From assembly GCA_016718655.1 (NCBI GenBank), contig JADKCV010000001.1:186001-250000 (forward strand): a stretch of DNA of 64,000 nt, given 5' to 3'. This document shows positions 1 to 7,869 of the stretch, piece by piece. Source of the DNA: Flavobacteriales bacterium (GTDB lineage: Bacteria; Bacteroidota; Bacteroidia; Flavobacteriales_F; PHOS-HE28). Position 1 is the stretch's first letter. Each line of letters starts with the position of its first letter. The position numbers and the translations under genes are program-made. The notes beneath the pieces were generated by a model. It ran no database searches and had not been told where the DNA came from. It saw only the letters and a list, made by a program, of their open reading frames with translations.

Positions 1-490
1 CCACCTCGGTAAGGTGTTCCACGCCATAGACGGTAAGGCCGTGAACGATGGCCGCTTCGCGTGCATTGGCAGCGGGAAGGATCACCCCCTTGAATCCCTT
101 GGCCTTGGCCTCGATGGCGATGGGCAAAGCACCCTTGATGGGCCGCACACCACCATCCAATGACAGTTCGCCCATCACCAGGAAGTGTTCGAGCATCGCG
201 GCGGGTACCTGTTCGGTGGCGGCGAGCAGCCCCACTGCCAATGGCAGGTCGTATGCGGTTCCCTCTTTCCGGATGTCTGCCGGTGCGAGGTTGATGGTGA
301 CACCCTTTCCGCGGGGGAAGTAGAGGCCATTGTTGCGGAAGGCGGCATCCATGCGTTGCTGGCTCTCCTTCACCGCACTATCCGGCAAGCCCACGAGGAA
401 GAAGAACGCACCATTCTCCACGTTCACCTCGGCGGTGACGATGGTGGCGTTGATGCCGAAGACGGCGCTGCCGTAGACCTTGACGAGCAT
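1..490 (-). CDS. YifB/ComM-family Mg-chelatase-like AAA+ ATPase, N-terminal part (gene cut by window edge)
   Basis: Reading the minus strand from the ATG at 488-490 gives 163 residues open to the left edge, starting MLVKVYGSAVFGINATIV. This is the N-terminal ChlI-like domain of the YifB/ComM family: the stretches FFLVGLPDSAVKESQQR, VTINLAPADIRKEG, YDLPLAVGLLAA and GELSLDGGVRPIKGALP are its hallmarks. The AAA+ ATPase and C-terminal Mg_chelatase_C domains (about 350 more residues) lie outside the window. In other bacteria ComM acts as a hexameric branch-migration helicase that helps integrate DNA during natural transformation; whether this copy does so is inference. A perfect small palindrome lies 36 bases upstream of the start (526-544). 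Confidence 0.9.
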   Translation of the reverse strand, partial: MLVKVYGSAVFGINATIVTAEVNVENGAFFFLVGLPDSAVKESQQRMDAAFRNNGLYFPRGKGVTINLAPADIRKEGTAYDLPLAVGLLAATEQVPAAMLEHFLVMGELSLDGGVRPIKGALPIAIEAKAKGFKGVILPAANAREAAIVHGLTVYGVEHLTEV

Positions 491-525
491 GGCATGTTTT
501 CGATCACACCCGGAGCCGCTGTGGC

Positions 526-544
526 GTCGACCCAATGGGTCGAC
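526..544. repeat. Short perfect palindrome, GTCGACC type
   Basis: Arms of eight bases (526-533 and 537-544) flank a three-base loop, GTCGACCC-AAT-GGGTCGAC. It lies in the 100-base gap between the end of gmhA and the start of yifB. A related palindrome with the same core (GTCGACC...GGTCGAC) lies at 33273-33291 between kynU and kmo. It could be a dispersed REP-like element or a protein-binding site. It is not a convincing terminator, because no T-run follows. Confidence 0.5.
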
Positions 545-590
545 CTATGCGGCCAAGGGGATTGTGGATGATGTCAATGGTACCCATCGA

Positions 591-1196
591 TCAAGCATTA
601 GGGTCGCGCCGGCGCGGTTCCGCCATATCGCGTTCGATGTGATCGATGAAAGCGTGGATGACCTTGATGTGAACCTCTTGGATGCGATCGGCGTAACCGT
701 TGTGGGGTACGCGCACTTCCACGGTGCAGAGTTCCGCGAGTTTGCCGCCGTCCTTGCCCGTGAGGCCGATGACGTGCATGTTCTTCGCCCGGGCCACCTC
801 GGCGGCGCGTAGGACATTCGGGCTGTTCCCGCTGGTGCTGATGGCGAGCAGCACATCACCCTCGCGACCGTGGGCTTGTACGAAGCGTGCGAACACTTGC
901 TCGAAGCCATGGTCATTGCCCACGCAGGTGAGGTGGCTTGGGTCACTGATGCTCAGGGCGGCGATGGGCGGGCGGTCGTCGCGGTAGCGGCCGGTGAGTT
1001 CCTCGGCGAAATGCATAGCATCGCACATGCTGCCGCCGTTCCCACAGCTGATGACCTTGGCGCCCTGCTTGAGGCAATAGCTCATGAAGGCGGCGGCCTG
1101 CTCCACGGCGGTGATATTGGCCGGATCGGCGAGGAAGCGCTGGAGGACGTCGGCGGCCTCGGAGAAATGCGAACGGATACGTGCTTCGGTGCTCAT
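591..1196 (-). CDS. gmhA: Phosphoheptose isomerase (sedoheptulose 7-phosphate isomerase)
   Basis: This 201-residue SIS-domain protein matches GmhA in length (about 190-200 residues). GmhA converts D-sedoheptulose 7-phosphate to D-glycero-D-manno-heptose 7-phosphate, the first cytosolic step towards ADP-heptose for lipopolysaccharide core. Diagnostic stretches are VISCGNGGSMCDAMHFAEEL, ELTGRYRDDRPPIAALSI, the sugar-phosphate loop LLAISTSGNSPNVLRA, and VPHNGYADRIQEVHIKVIH with the conserved late Gln/Glu/His. It starts from an ATG at 1196. The upstream ORF6N gene ends 15 bases before it on the same strand, so the two may be co-transcribed. No other heptose genes lie in the window. Confidence 0.93.
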   Translation of the reverse strand: MSTEARIRSHFSEAADVLQRFLADPANITAVEQAAAFMSYCLKQGAKVISCGNGGSMCDAMHFAEELTGRYRDDRPPIAALSISDPSHLTCVGNDHGFEQVFARFVQAHGREGDVLLAISTSGNSPNVLRAAEVARAKNMHVIGLTGKDGGKLAELCTVEVRVPHNGYADRIQEVHIKVIHAFIDHIERDMAEPRRRDPNA

Positions 1197-1211
1197 TGTC
1201 CCAAAGATGCA

Positions 1212-1739
1212 TCAAAGCGGGTCGCCGCCGCGGTAGCCGATACGAAGGCGATCGCCGGTCGGATGGTCAAGCAAGTGCTTCACCACTTCAAAGAGCTCAC
1301 TTACGGCGGTGTCGGTCCGTTCCTGCCGTCCCTCCAGGCGCTCCACGCGCAATTGGAGCTCAAGGTCGTTCTGCAGGAGCCGGTTCAGCCGGACGAACAC
1401 CCGCATGATGCGGATATTCACCGCGATGGCCTGTTCGCTATTGAGCACGCTGGAGAGCATGAGCACGCCGTGTTCGGTGAATGCAAAGGGAGGCAGCCTA
1501 CGACCTCCCCATGATCTTGATATCGCAGGTTGCGATGTCAAGTTGGCCCATTCCTCTTTCGTCAGGGCGAACATGAAATCCTCCGGGAACCGGCTCATAT
1601 TCCGTTTCACCGCCTCGTTCAACCGGAAGGTCGGCACGCCATACAATACGGCCAGGTCGTGCGCCAACATCACCTTCTGCCCACGAACCCAGTGGATCCG
1701 CGCAGCGATCGCCTCCTCGGGCCATGCTTCTGCTACCAT
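1212..1739 (-). CDS. ORF6N domain-containing protein
   Basis: A 175-residue protein with an N-terminal ORF6N domain at about residues 10-105. Seen motifs are LAVLYGVPTFRLNEAVKRN, FPEDFMFALTKEEW, LPPFAFTEHGVLMLSSVL and the AIAVNIRIMRVFVRLN helix. The remainder is a predicted helical tail (about 110-160). ORF6N domains are DNA-binding modules first seen in phage antirepressor-like proteins, and they recur as lone chromosomal genes in Bacteroidota. No phage genes surround this one, so it is best seen as an orphan regulator or a domesticated phage gene. A palindrome at 1753-1769, just ahead of the ATG, suggests autoregulation (inference). Confidence 0.85.
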   Translation of the reverse strand: MVAEAWPEEAIAARIHWVRGQKVMLAHDLAVLYGVPTFRLNEAVKRNMSRFPEDFMFALTKEEWANLTSQPAISRSWGGRRLPPFAFTEHGVLMLSSVLNSEQAIAVNIRIMRVFVRLNRLLQNDLELQLRVERLEGRQERTDTAVSELFEVVKHLLDHPTGDRLRIGYRGGDPL

Positions 1740-1752
1740 GCTCTCGACCGGT

Positions 1753-1769
1753 TGACGAATTATTCGTCA
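1753..1769. promoter_or_regulatory. Palindromic putative operator upstream of the ORF6N gene
   Basis: The sequence TGACGAAT-T-ATTCGTCA is a perfect inverted repeat with eight-base arms and a one-base spacer. It ends 13 bases ahead of the ORF6N start codon at 1739 (minus strand). A further half-site TGACGAA occurs at 1799-1805. Position and symmetry suit binding by a dimeric regulator, possibly the ORF6N protein itself. This is inference from the sequence alone. Confidence 0.45.
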
Positions 1770-1851
1770 GGCGATCGGCGATTAATATGGCAACTTGTTG
1801 ACGAAAAAACAAGAAGCGGTCTTACACGAGGCTTGTAGTACGTGGTTGATG

Positions 1852-4335
1852 TCAGCGACTGGCCTGCTGGCCGAGCTGCTTCATGCCTTCGATCCCGCGC
1901 TCCAAGAACTCCTTATAGTCGGACACGTCCGGGGTGTATCCCACCGGGTCGGTGAGCAATTTGCCATCAGGGCTGAGCAGGGCATAGTAGGGCTGGCTGC
2001 TGATCACAAAGGTCTCCAGCTGCACGGTGCTCCATTTGTTGCCCTTGGTCACGATGAGCTTTTGTTTACCTGTGCAGGTCACATACTCGTGTTGTTCCTC
2101 CTTGGGCAATTCGCGCTTGTCGTCCACGTACAGGGAAACGAGCACGTAGTCGTTCTCGATCAATTCCTTGACGCCATCCTTGGGCCATACGTGTTCTTCC
2201 ATCTTCCGGCAGTTCACACAGGCCCAACCGGTGAAGTCGATCATCACGGGCTTACCCACTTCCTTGGCATGGGCGAGGGCCTCATCCAGGTCGTGGAAGG
2301 CTTCGGCCTTCTTGGGCAGTATCCAGCTGTACCCGGCTGGAGGCGCCAAACCGCTCATCAACGCCATCGGAGTGAAGGTGCCCGCCTTGCGGTCCACACG
2401 CAGGCCGAATGCCAAGTAGATGGTTGCGGCCGTGAAGAGCGCGATGAAGGCCCAGCGGACCGTTCCACGCGACTTCACCGGGCTGTCGTGCGGGAAACGG
2501 ATGAGGCCGAAAAGGTAGAGTGTGATACCCAGCGCACATAGCACCCACACCACCATGAATAGCTCATAGGGTACGATGGACCATTGCTTCACCAGATCGG
2601 CATTGCTCAGGAACTTGAACGCGAGGGCCACCTCGGCGAAGCCCAGCACCACCTTCACACTGTTGAGCCAGCTGCCGCTGCGGGGCAGGGAGTTGAGCCA
2701 ACTGGGGAAGAGGGCGAACAGCGCGAAAGGAAGGGCGAGGGCCATACCGAAACCACCAAGGCCTGCGGTCAACTGCCAAGCGCCTCCATCGGCGGTGAGC
2801 GCACCTGCGAGCAAGGAACCGAGGATCGGCCCCGTGCAGCTGAAGGAGACCAGTGCCAGGGTGAGGGCCATGAAGAAGATGCCGATGAGGCCGCCGAACT
2901 TCGAGGCCTTCTGGTCCATGCTGTTCACCCAGCTACTGGGGAGCGTGATCTCGAAGTAGCCGAAGAAGCTCACCGCGAAGACCAGGAAGATCACGAAGAA
3001 GAAGACGTTGAGCCAAGGGTTGGTGCTGATCTCATTGAAGATCTCCGCGTTCACCGAGCCCAGCACGTGGAAAGGCACGCTGAAGAGCAGGTAGATGCCC
3101 AGGATGAAGCCACCGTAGGTGAGGGCATTGCGCAGCCCCTTCGCTTTGTCCTCACTGCCCTTGGTGAAGAAGCTCACCGTGAGCGGGATCATGGGGAACA
3201 CGCAAGGCGTGAGCAACGCCACAAGGCCACCGAGGAACCCGAGCAGGAAGATCCGCCACAACGAGGCCGAACCGCGCACTTCCTGTTCATCGGAGCCATC
3301 GCTCTTCACCACCGGCGCATTCAGGTCCACCGAGGCCAGCTTGTATCGGCAGTCGCCCGAAGCGGCCACCGTGTTCGAGCCGATGGTGATGGCACCGCTC
3401 GCCAAGTTCACGGTGAAGGGCACCGGATCGGGGAAGATGCACTGGCTGTCATCGCAGGTCATGTAGTTCACCACGCCCTTGACATCCTTGGCCGGATCGC
3501 TGACCACCAGCTCATGGATGAAGGAGGCGACGTGCTTGAACTTGCGCACTTGGATCCCGAACATCTCGTCCATGCCCTCCTTCATGTCCTTGCCTTCCTC
3601 CTTGGCTTGACCTTGGAACTTGGCGTGTGTGATGGTGCTGTCGAGGGTGATGCTGGTGGGAATGGGGCCATCACCGAAGCTCTCCTGCGAATAGATGTAC
3701 CAGCCCTCCTGGACCGTGGCGGTGAAGCGGAAGCGCCACAACCCATCCTTCAGCTTCTCCGTGGATAGTGACCATGCCACAGGCTCTGACTCTGCTGAGA
3801 GGGTGTTAACCTCGGTGGCCCCCCCTTTGAAAGGAATGCCAGCGAATTCGACCTTTTCTTGCACAAGCAGGACCTGGAAGTAGAGCGGATCGGTGATATC
3901 GCACGCACGATCATTGCAAACCATATAGTCCAACCTACCGGTGATGGGTAGTTGCGCGTCCGTAACCTTGACACGTTGGGTGAATAAGGCGTAGCCTTTG
4001 AATTTCTTCACTTCCATGCCAAAGACGGGATCCTCGCCTTGGATGGTGTGTTCACCCGTCTCGGTGGCCTTTCCCATGGGGATAGCGTGGGCCAGCGTAT
4101 CCAACGTGATGGCGGTCGGTATCGGTCCCATATCGCCGAAGTTCTGTTGCGAGTACACGAACCAACCTTCGGTGAGGTCGGCCCGGTAAACGATATCCCA
4201 AACACCTTCTTCCACCTTCATCATGCTGATGGACCACCTCACGTGTTCGGGAGGTGCCGCATGGCCAGGAAGTTGGGCGCCAGCGATCAGGGTCTGGAGA
4301 AGGGCGAAGAATGCAAGTAGGGAACGGAACTTCAT
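1852..4335 (-). CDS. dsbD: DsbD-type thiol:disulfide interchange protein
   Basis: This 827-residue protein follows the DsbD plan with a doubled N-terminal module. After a signal peptide (ending near AQLPGHA) come two DsbD-N/DsbC-like immunoglobulin-fold repeats, each ending in a Cys motif (MVCNDRACDITDP and MTCDDSQCIFPDP). An eight-helix CcdA-like membrane core (about 360-640) follows, with the conserved cysteines in LTPCVFPMIPLTVSFF and SFSCTGPILGSLL. A C-terminal thioredoxin domain carries the pair C706-V-N-C709 (FTGWACVNCRKMEEH). The family passes electrons from cytosolic thioredoxin across the inner membrane to periplasmic thiols, for disulfide isomerisation or cytochrome c maturation. 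Its start overlaps the preceding gene's stop (ATGA), so the two are translationally coupled. Confidence 0.93.
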   Translation of the reverse strand: MKFRSLLAFFALLQTLIAGAQLPGHAAPPEHVRWSISMMKVEEGVWDIVYRADLTEGWFVYSQQNFGDMGPIPTAITLDTLAHAIPMGKATETGEHTIQGEDPVFGMEVKKFKGYALFTQRVKVTDAQLPITGRLDYMVCNDRACDITDPLYFQVLLVQEKVEFAGIPFKGGATEVNTLSAESEPVAWSLSTEKLKDGLWRFRFTATVQEGWYIYSQESFGDGPIPTSITLDSTITHAKFQGQAKEEGKDMKEGMDEMFGIQVRKFKHVASFIHELVVSDPAKDVKGVVNYMTCDDSQCIFPDPVPFTVNLASGAITIGSNTVAASGDCRYKLASVDLNAPVVKSDGSDEQEVRGSASLWRIFLLGFLGGLVALLTPCVFPMIPLTVSFFTKGSEDKAKGLRNALTYGGFILGIYLLFSVPFHVLGSVNAEIFNEISTNPWLNVFFFVIFLVFAVSFFGYFEITLPSSWVNSMDQKASKFGGLIGIFFMALTLALVSFSCTGPILGSLLAGALTADGGAWQLTAGLGGFGMALALPFALFALFPSWLNSLPRSGSWLNSVKVVLGFAEVALAFKFLSNADLVKQWSIVPYELFMVVWVLCALGITLYLFGLIRFPHDSPVKSRGTVRWAFIALFTAATIYLAFGLRVDRKAGTFTPMALMSGLAPPAGYSWILPKKAEAFHDLDEALAHAKEVGKPVMIDFTGWACVNCRKMEEHVWPKDGVKELIENDYVLVSLYVDDKRELPKEEQHEYVTCTGKQKLIVTKGNKWSTVQLETFVISSQPYYALLSPDGKLLTDPVGYTPDVSDYKEFLERGIEGMKQLGQQASR

Positions 4336-4790
4336 GGCTTGGCGGGTTCGGCCTCGATGGTCACTTCAAAGGGCACGATCACGGGTGGTAGGCAGGTCTT
4401 GTCGTTGCATACCATGTACTCGACCTCGCCTTTCACGATGAGGGAGGTACTCGGAACCGTGGGAGATACGGTGGTGGTGAACCGAGGAGAGCCGTCATGG
4501 TAACGTACCACCATGGCGAAATTGGGATCATACTCCTCCATTGGGATAGGTTCCTGGATCGCACTGGCAGGTCCGTGTCCGGTTGATGGAAGGATGCGAA
4601 CGGCGGTCGGGATCGGTCCTTCATTACCTGGGAGGACGGTGGCGTAGATGTGCCAGCCCGCATCAAGAACGGCGTCGCAATGCACCGCGACCGATCCATC
4701 GGCTTGGCGCTGGGCGGAGAAGCTCCAATGCACGGGAGGCGTGGAGGGCATCCATGCTGCCAAGAGAAGGGAAATGAGCAAGGTGTGCAT
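4332..4790 (-). CDS. Secreted stand-alone DsbD N-terminal-like domain protein
   Basis: I chose the ATG at 4790 (152 residues) because the longer frame runs through a good promoter box at 4806-4813, and because this start gives a clean signal peptide (MHTLLISLLLAAWMPSTPP). The rest is one DsbD-N/DsbC-like domain resembling the two modules of the next gene: VHWSFSAQRQADGSVAVHC, GWHIYATVLPGNEGPIPTAV and the Cys pair in VEYMVCNDKTCLPPVIVPF. It probably exchanges thiols with the neighbouring DsbD in the periplasm; the ATGA overlap with dsbD supports this. The exact substrate cannot be told. Confidence 0.85.
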   Translation of the reverse strand: MHTLLISLLLAAWMPSTPPVHWSFSAQRQADGSVAVHCDAVLDAGWHIYATVLPGNEGPIPTAVRILPSTGHGPASAIQEPIPMEEYDPNFAMVVRYHDGSPRFTTTVSPTVPSTSLIVKGEVEYMVCNDKTCLPPVIVPFEVTIEAEPAKP

Positions 4791-4805
4791 CGGAGGGTAC
4801 GGTCG

Positions 4806-4813
4806 CAAAGCTA
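4806..4813 (-). promoter_or_regulatory. Promoter -7 box (TAGCTTTG) of the DsbD-like operon
   Basis: On the minus strand this reads TAGCTTTG, a perfect match to the Bacteroidota -7 consensus TAnnTTTG, 15 bases upstream of the ATG at 4790. A TTG at 4836-4838 lies about 22 bases further upstream and could serve as a weak -33 element. The box supports the shorter start of the downstream gene. Confidence 0.5.
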
Positions 4814-4881
4814 ACCCCCTCCTGACAGCCCGGTCCAAGTGCCTGTTCCGATCCTTGCGATCCTATGGGACCGCGTCCTTG

Positions 4882-5172
4882 TTAAGGAATGTCAATGCTC
4901 ACCACCCGCGAAACGGGAATGGTGGTACCGTACTTCAGCACGATGTTATCAGGGTCGTAGGTCCAGATGGTGGTTTCCACCGCTTTGAGCCCTTGATCGT
5001 CCTGAAAGAGGATGCGGCACTTGCCATGTTCGGAGTTGCCCAATCGCGTGGCCACCTGCAGCGTGTGCAGGATGGAACGACGTTGATCCATGGTGATGGA
5101 TACGGGCTCTTGTGGGAAACGCAAGGCCGGGATCTGTTCCTTGGGAATGAGGGTCGCACGGATATCCAACAT
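4882..5172 (-). CDS. Small hypothetical protein
   Basis: A 96-residue protein beginning MLDIRATLIPKEQIPALRFP and ending VSRVVSIDIP. It has no signal peptide, no membrane helix and one cysteine. The mix of short beta-like stretches (CRILFQDDQGLKAVETTIW) and the ending suggest a small cytosolic beta-rich fold. I believe similar small proteins occur as unnamed conserved genes in Bacteroidota, but cannot name a family. It lies between the DsbD-like operon and tilS on the same strand. Normal codon use and the absence of a better frame favour a real gene. Confidence 0.65.
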   Translation of the reverse strand: MLDIRATLIPKEQIPALRFPQEPVSITMDQRRSILHTLQVATRLGNSEHGKCRILFQDDQGLKAVETTIWTYDPDNIVLKYGTTIPVSRVVSIDIP

Positions 5173-5251
5173 GGTCGATCGTATTGGGTGGCCTGAAGAT
5201 ACGCTCGCCCGCTACCCCTTTCCAAGCACCTGTTGATAAAAATGACGAGGG

Positions 5252-6586
5252 TCAGTCAATGGTCCTGTCCACGCGGAGCACCCGTTGCGTGTTGGCAGAA
5301 GCTCGTGCCATACCGGAAGCACGTATACCACAGCACCACAGGATCCGCTCTGCATCGCACAGCACCAACGTGCGGTCCTTGAGGTGACGCGGAACCTTGG
5401 CGTCGATCAACACATCGCTTATCAGCTTGCTTCCGGTCATTCCCGCAGGCAACAGGCGATCGCCCGCGCGCCATGGTCGCACCACCAACGGCAGCACCAG
5501 GCGGTCGATATCCAACCACACCACGTTCGGACCAGCGTTGGCATCGATGTCGGAGGCATGGACGGAACGCATATCCAGCGGCATACCCGTCGGTGGTCGA
5601 AAGGGATCATGGATCGTCCATTCGCCCAGCGCCTGTTGGAATGGTACGATCAAGAATGCCTCACGATCGGCAAGTACCTCCACCCCTTCACCGGGAAAGC
5701 GCGCGCCCACTTTCCCCTGTTCCATCACCCGCACCATGTCCGCAATGCGATCGGGGTGATAGCCACGCCCTTCGAGCAAGGTGTGCAACAACACGCGAGG
5801 TGCGAGTGAGGCGCGCAGTGTGTCGAAGGTGATGCGCAATACCCCTTCGGCATCGGGACGAAGATGAGCCACCAATTCATTGATGCGTTGTTTAGCAAGG
5901 AGGTCCAGTTCGCGCGCCAGTTCAACATTCCGATACATGACCGTGCGTACCCCTGGTCTCAGGTCCTCCATCAGTGGCACCAATTCCTTACGCACACGAG
6001 CACGCAGGTATGCAGGGTCGCTATTACTAGCGTCCTCACGCCATGGAACGCGCAGTATACGCGCAGCCTCGATGATATCGGCACGCGTGCTGGTGAGCAA
6101 GGGTCTGATGAATGGACCACTACGTACGGGGATACCTTGCCAGCCGCGTGTTCCCATACCCTGCATCAGGTTCATGAGCGTGGTCTCCATCGCATCATCG
6201 GCATGGTGTGCCATGGCCAACCGCTCCGGGCCTTGATGAACAAGGCGATGGAACACCCTGTACCGGAGTGAACGTGCGGCCATTTGCACGGAAGAGTTCG
6301 ATCGCTCCACCTCTACTCCCACATCCACTTCCTCCACGTGCAAAGGGATACCGAGTTCAGCACAATACGCCACCACCAGTGCACGGTCGGCAGCACTATC
6401 GGCACCTCGCAGGCCGTGGTCGATGTGAACGGCCTGGACCGGATGGCCTAGTTGATGAAGCACGGTGAGGAGCACCATGCTGTCCACACCGCCGCTTACG
6501 GCCACCCAAACAGGGGCTCCCTGTTCCAACAACGCGTGTTGGTGGATGAAGAGTCGCACGACCTCAAGCATGGCGCAGGGCATCAA
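5252..6586 (-). CDS. tilS: tRNA(Ile)-lysidine synthetase
   Basis: A 444-residue N-type ATP pyrophosphatase. The PP-loop SGGVDS sits at residues 31-36 (VWVAVSGGVDSMVLLTVL), followed by VHIDHGLRGADSAADRALV and AHHADDAMETTLMNLMQGMGTRGWQGIPV, all typical of TilS. The C-terminal TilS domain carries VRPWRAGDRLLPAGMTGSK and KVPRHLKDRTLVLCDAERILW. TilS converts cytidine 34 of the AUA-decoding tRNA-Ile to lysidine and is essential in most bacteria. The start codon overlaps the end of pabB by 23 bases; a second Met five residues later (6571) is also possible. The two genes form one minus-strand unit. Confidence 0.95.
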   Translation of the reverse strand: MMPCAMLEVVRLFIHQHALLEQGAPVWVAVSGGVDSMVLLTVLHQLGHPVQAVHIDHGLRGADSAADRALVVAYCAELGIPLHVEEVDVGVEVERSNSSVQMAARSLRYRVFHRLVHQGPERLAMAHHADDAMETTLMNLMQGMGTRGWQGIPVRSGPFIRPLLTSTRADIIEAARILRVPWREDASNSDPAYLRARVRKELVPLMEDLRPGVRTVMYRNVELARELDLLAKQRINELVAHLRPDAEGVLRITFDTLRASLAPRVLLHTLLEGRGYHPDRIADMVRVMEQGKVGARFPGEGVEVLADREAFLIVPFQQALGEWTIHDPFRPPTGMPLDMRSVHASDIDANAGPNVVWLDIDRLVLPLVVRPWRAGDRLLPAGMTGSKLISDVLIDAKVPRHLKDRTLVLCDAERILWCCGIRASGMARASANTQRVLRVDRTID

Positions 6587-7790
6587 GCACGGATCGGGCC
6601 TTCACCACGCACTCCTCCCATTCGGACGCCGGGTCGCACAAGGCGGTGAGTGCGCTACCGGTACGCAAGGAGGCTAGGCTCGTTCGACGATCGAACTCGA
6701 TCGCACGGATCACCACATTGAGGTCGCCCGTGCCATCCGGAGCGAAGAATCCGAGCGATCCACTGAACGCACCGCGAGGGACACCTTCGGCCATTGCTAT
6801 GAGTTGCATGGCGCGCTCCTTGGGCGCACCGGTCATGCTTGCCATGGGGAATGCGGAACGCACCACGTCCAAGGGCCCGGACCCGGATGCGATGGTGGCG
6901 GAGATGGTGCTCACCAGTTGATGTACACGCGGATAGCTCCGTACCCCGCAAAGCTCTCGGACCATGACGGTGCCTGGCGCAGCAACGCGCGAAAGGTCGT
7001 GTCGCATGACATCCACGGCCATCACGTTCTCACTACGCTCCTTGGCGTCACGGGCGAGTTCATCACGGAGCCGTGCGTCCTCTTCAGGATCGGAGGAACG
7101 AGGACGCGTACCCTTCATGGGCTCCCCGATCACCTGCCGATGGTCGAAGGCCAGGAAACGCTCCGGACTGGCGGAGAGTATGAAGCGATCCCCGTCGCGG
7201 TGGAACGCTGCGAAGGGTGCTTGGGACCGATGTAGGAGGCGTTGGAAGGCCGTGAATGGTTCGAGGGATGGCCAGTGCGCGAACCGTTCCACACAGTAGT
7301 TCACCTCATAGATATCACCGCGTTGGATGTGGCGCATCAAGCGATCCACATGGTACATGTAATTGGTGCGATCGGTGCGTTCTGTCCAGTGCGCGGCAAG
7401 CTCCACATCGGGGTCGAGCAGTTCGGTATGGAGGTCGTCGCGGCGCTCCTGGATCTCTTGGACATGTGCCGGGTGGACGTGCAAGTACACAACTTGACCG
7501 CGCCATTCCACTACCCATTTGGGTATCCACCATTGTGAAATGGGGCCACCGTCGGCTCTACGTGCTTCTGTCCCATCAGCGCCGATCCACTCATAGGGAA
7601 GCGCCCCAAAGGTCCAATCCATCGCACGTCCCTCCTGATCGAATGAGGGCGCATCCACAACTTCGTGCACACCAATACCCAGCACGGCACGACCCTGGTC
7701 CGCGATGCGTCGATAGAGGAATCGTTCCTCGCGAAGCAACATCGCAGGCACCACAGCCACCGGTCGGTCAAGCACTAGGGTCGTCCGCAC
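6564..7790 (-). CDS. pabB: Aminodeoxychorismate synthase component I (PabB)
   Basis: A 408-residue chorismate-binding enzyme that starts from GTG (7788-7790); no in-frame ATG lies close by. Family motifs are GDIYEVNYCVERF, FILSASPERFLAF, GEPMKGTRPR, AVDVMRHDLSRVA, VHQLVSTISATI, FPMASMTGAPKERAM and RGAFSGSLGFFAPDG. Lysine 226 in PMKGT corresponds to the catalytic lysine of PabB; anthranilate synthases (TrpE) have Ala there (PIAGT), so the sequence supports 4-amino-4-deoxychorismate synthesis for folate rather than tryptophan synthesis. The amidotransferase PabA is not adjacent. Together with tilS it forms an operon-like pair. Confidence 0.92.
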   Translation of the reverse strand: MRTTLVLDRPVAVVPAMLLREERFLYRRIADQGRAVLGIGVHEVVDAPSFDQEGRAMDWTFGALPYEWIGADGTEARRADGGPISQWWIPKWVVEWRGQVVYLHVHPAHVQEIQERRDDLHTELLDPDVELAAHWTERTDRTNYMYHVDRLMRHIQRGDIYEVNYCVERFAHWPSLEPFTAFQRLLHRSQAPFAAFHRDGDRFILSASPERFLAFDHRQVIGEPMKGTRPRSSDPEEDARLRDELARDAKERSENVMAVDVMRHDLSRVAAPGTVMVRELCGVRSYPRVHQLVSTISATIASGSGPLDVVRSAFPMASMTGAPKERAMQLIAMAEGVPRGAFSGSLGFFAPDGTGDLNVVIRAIEFDRRTSLASLRTGSALTALCDPASEWEECVVKARSVLDALRHA

Positions 7791-7869
7791 GGGGCCAAGT
7801 TATCAGCACCGCCACTTGGGATCGGCGGCATTCTCGCACTATCTTCCCAACGCTCTTGGCGATCCGCAG

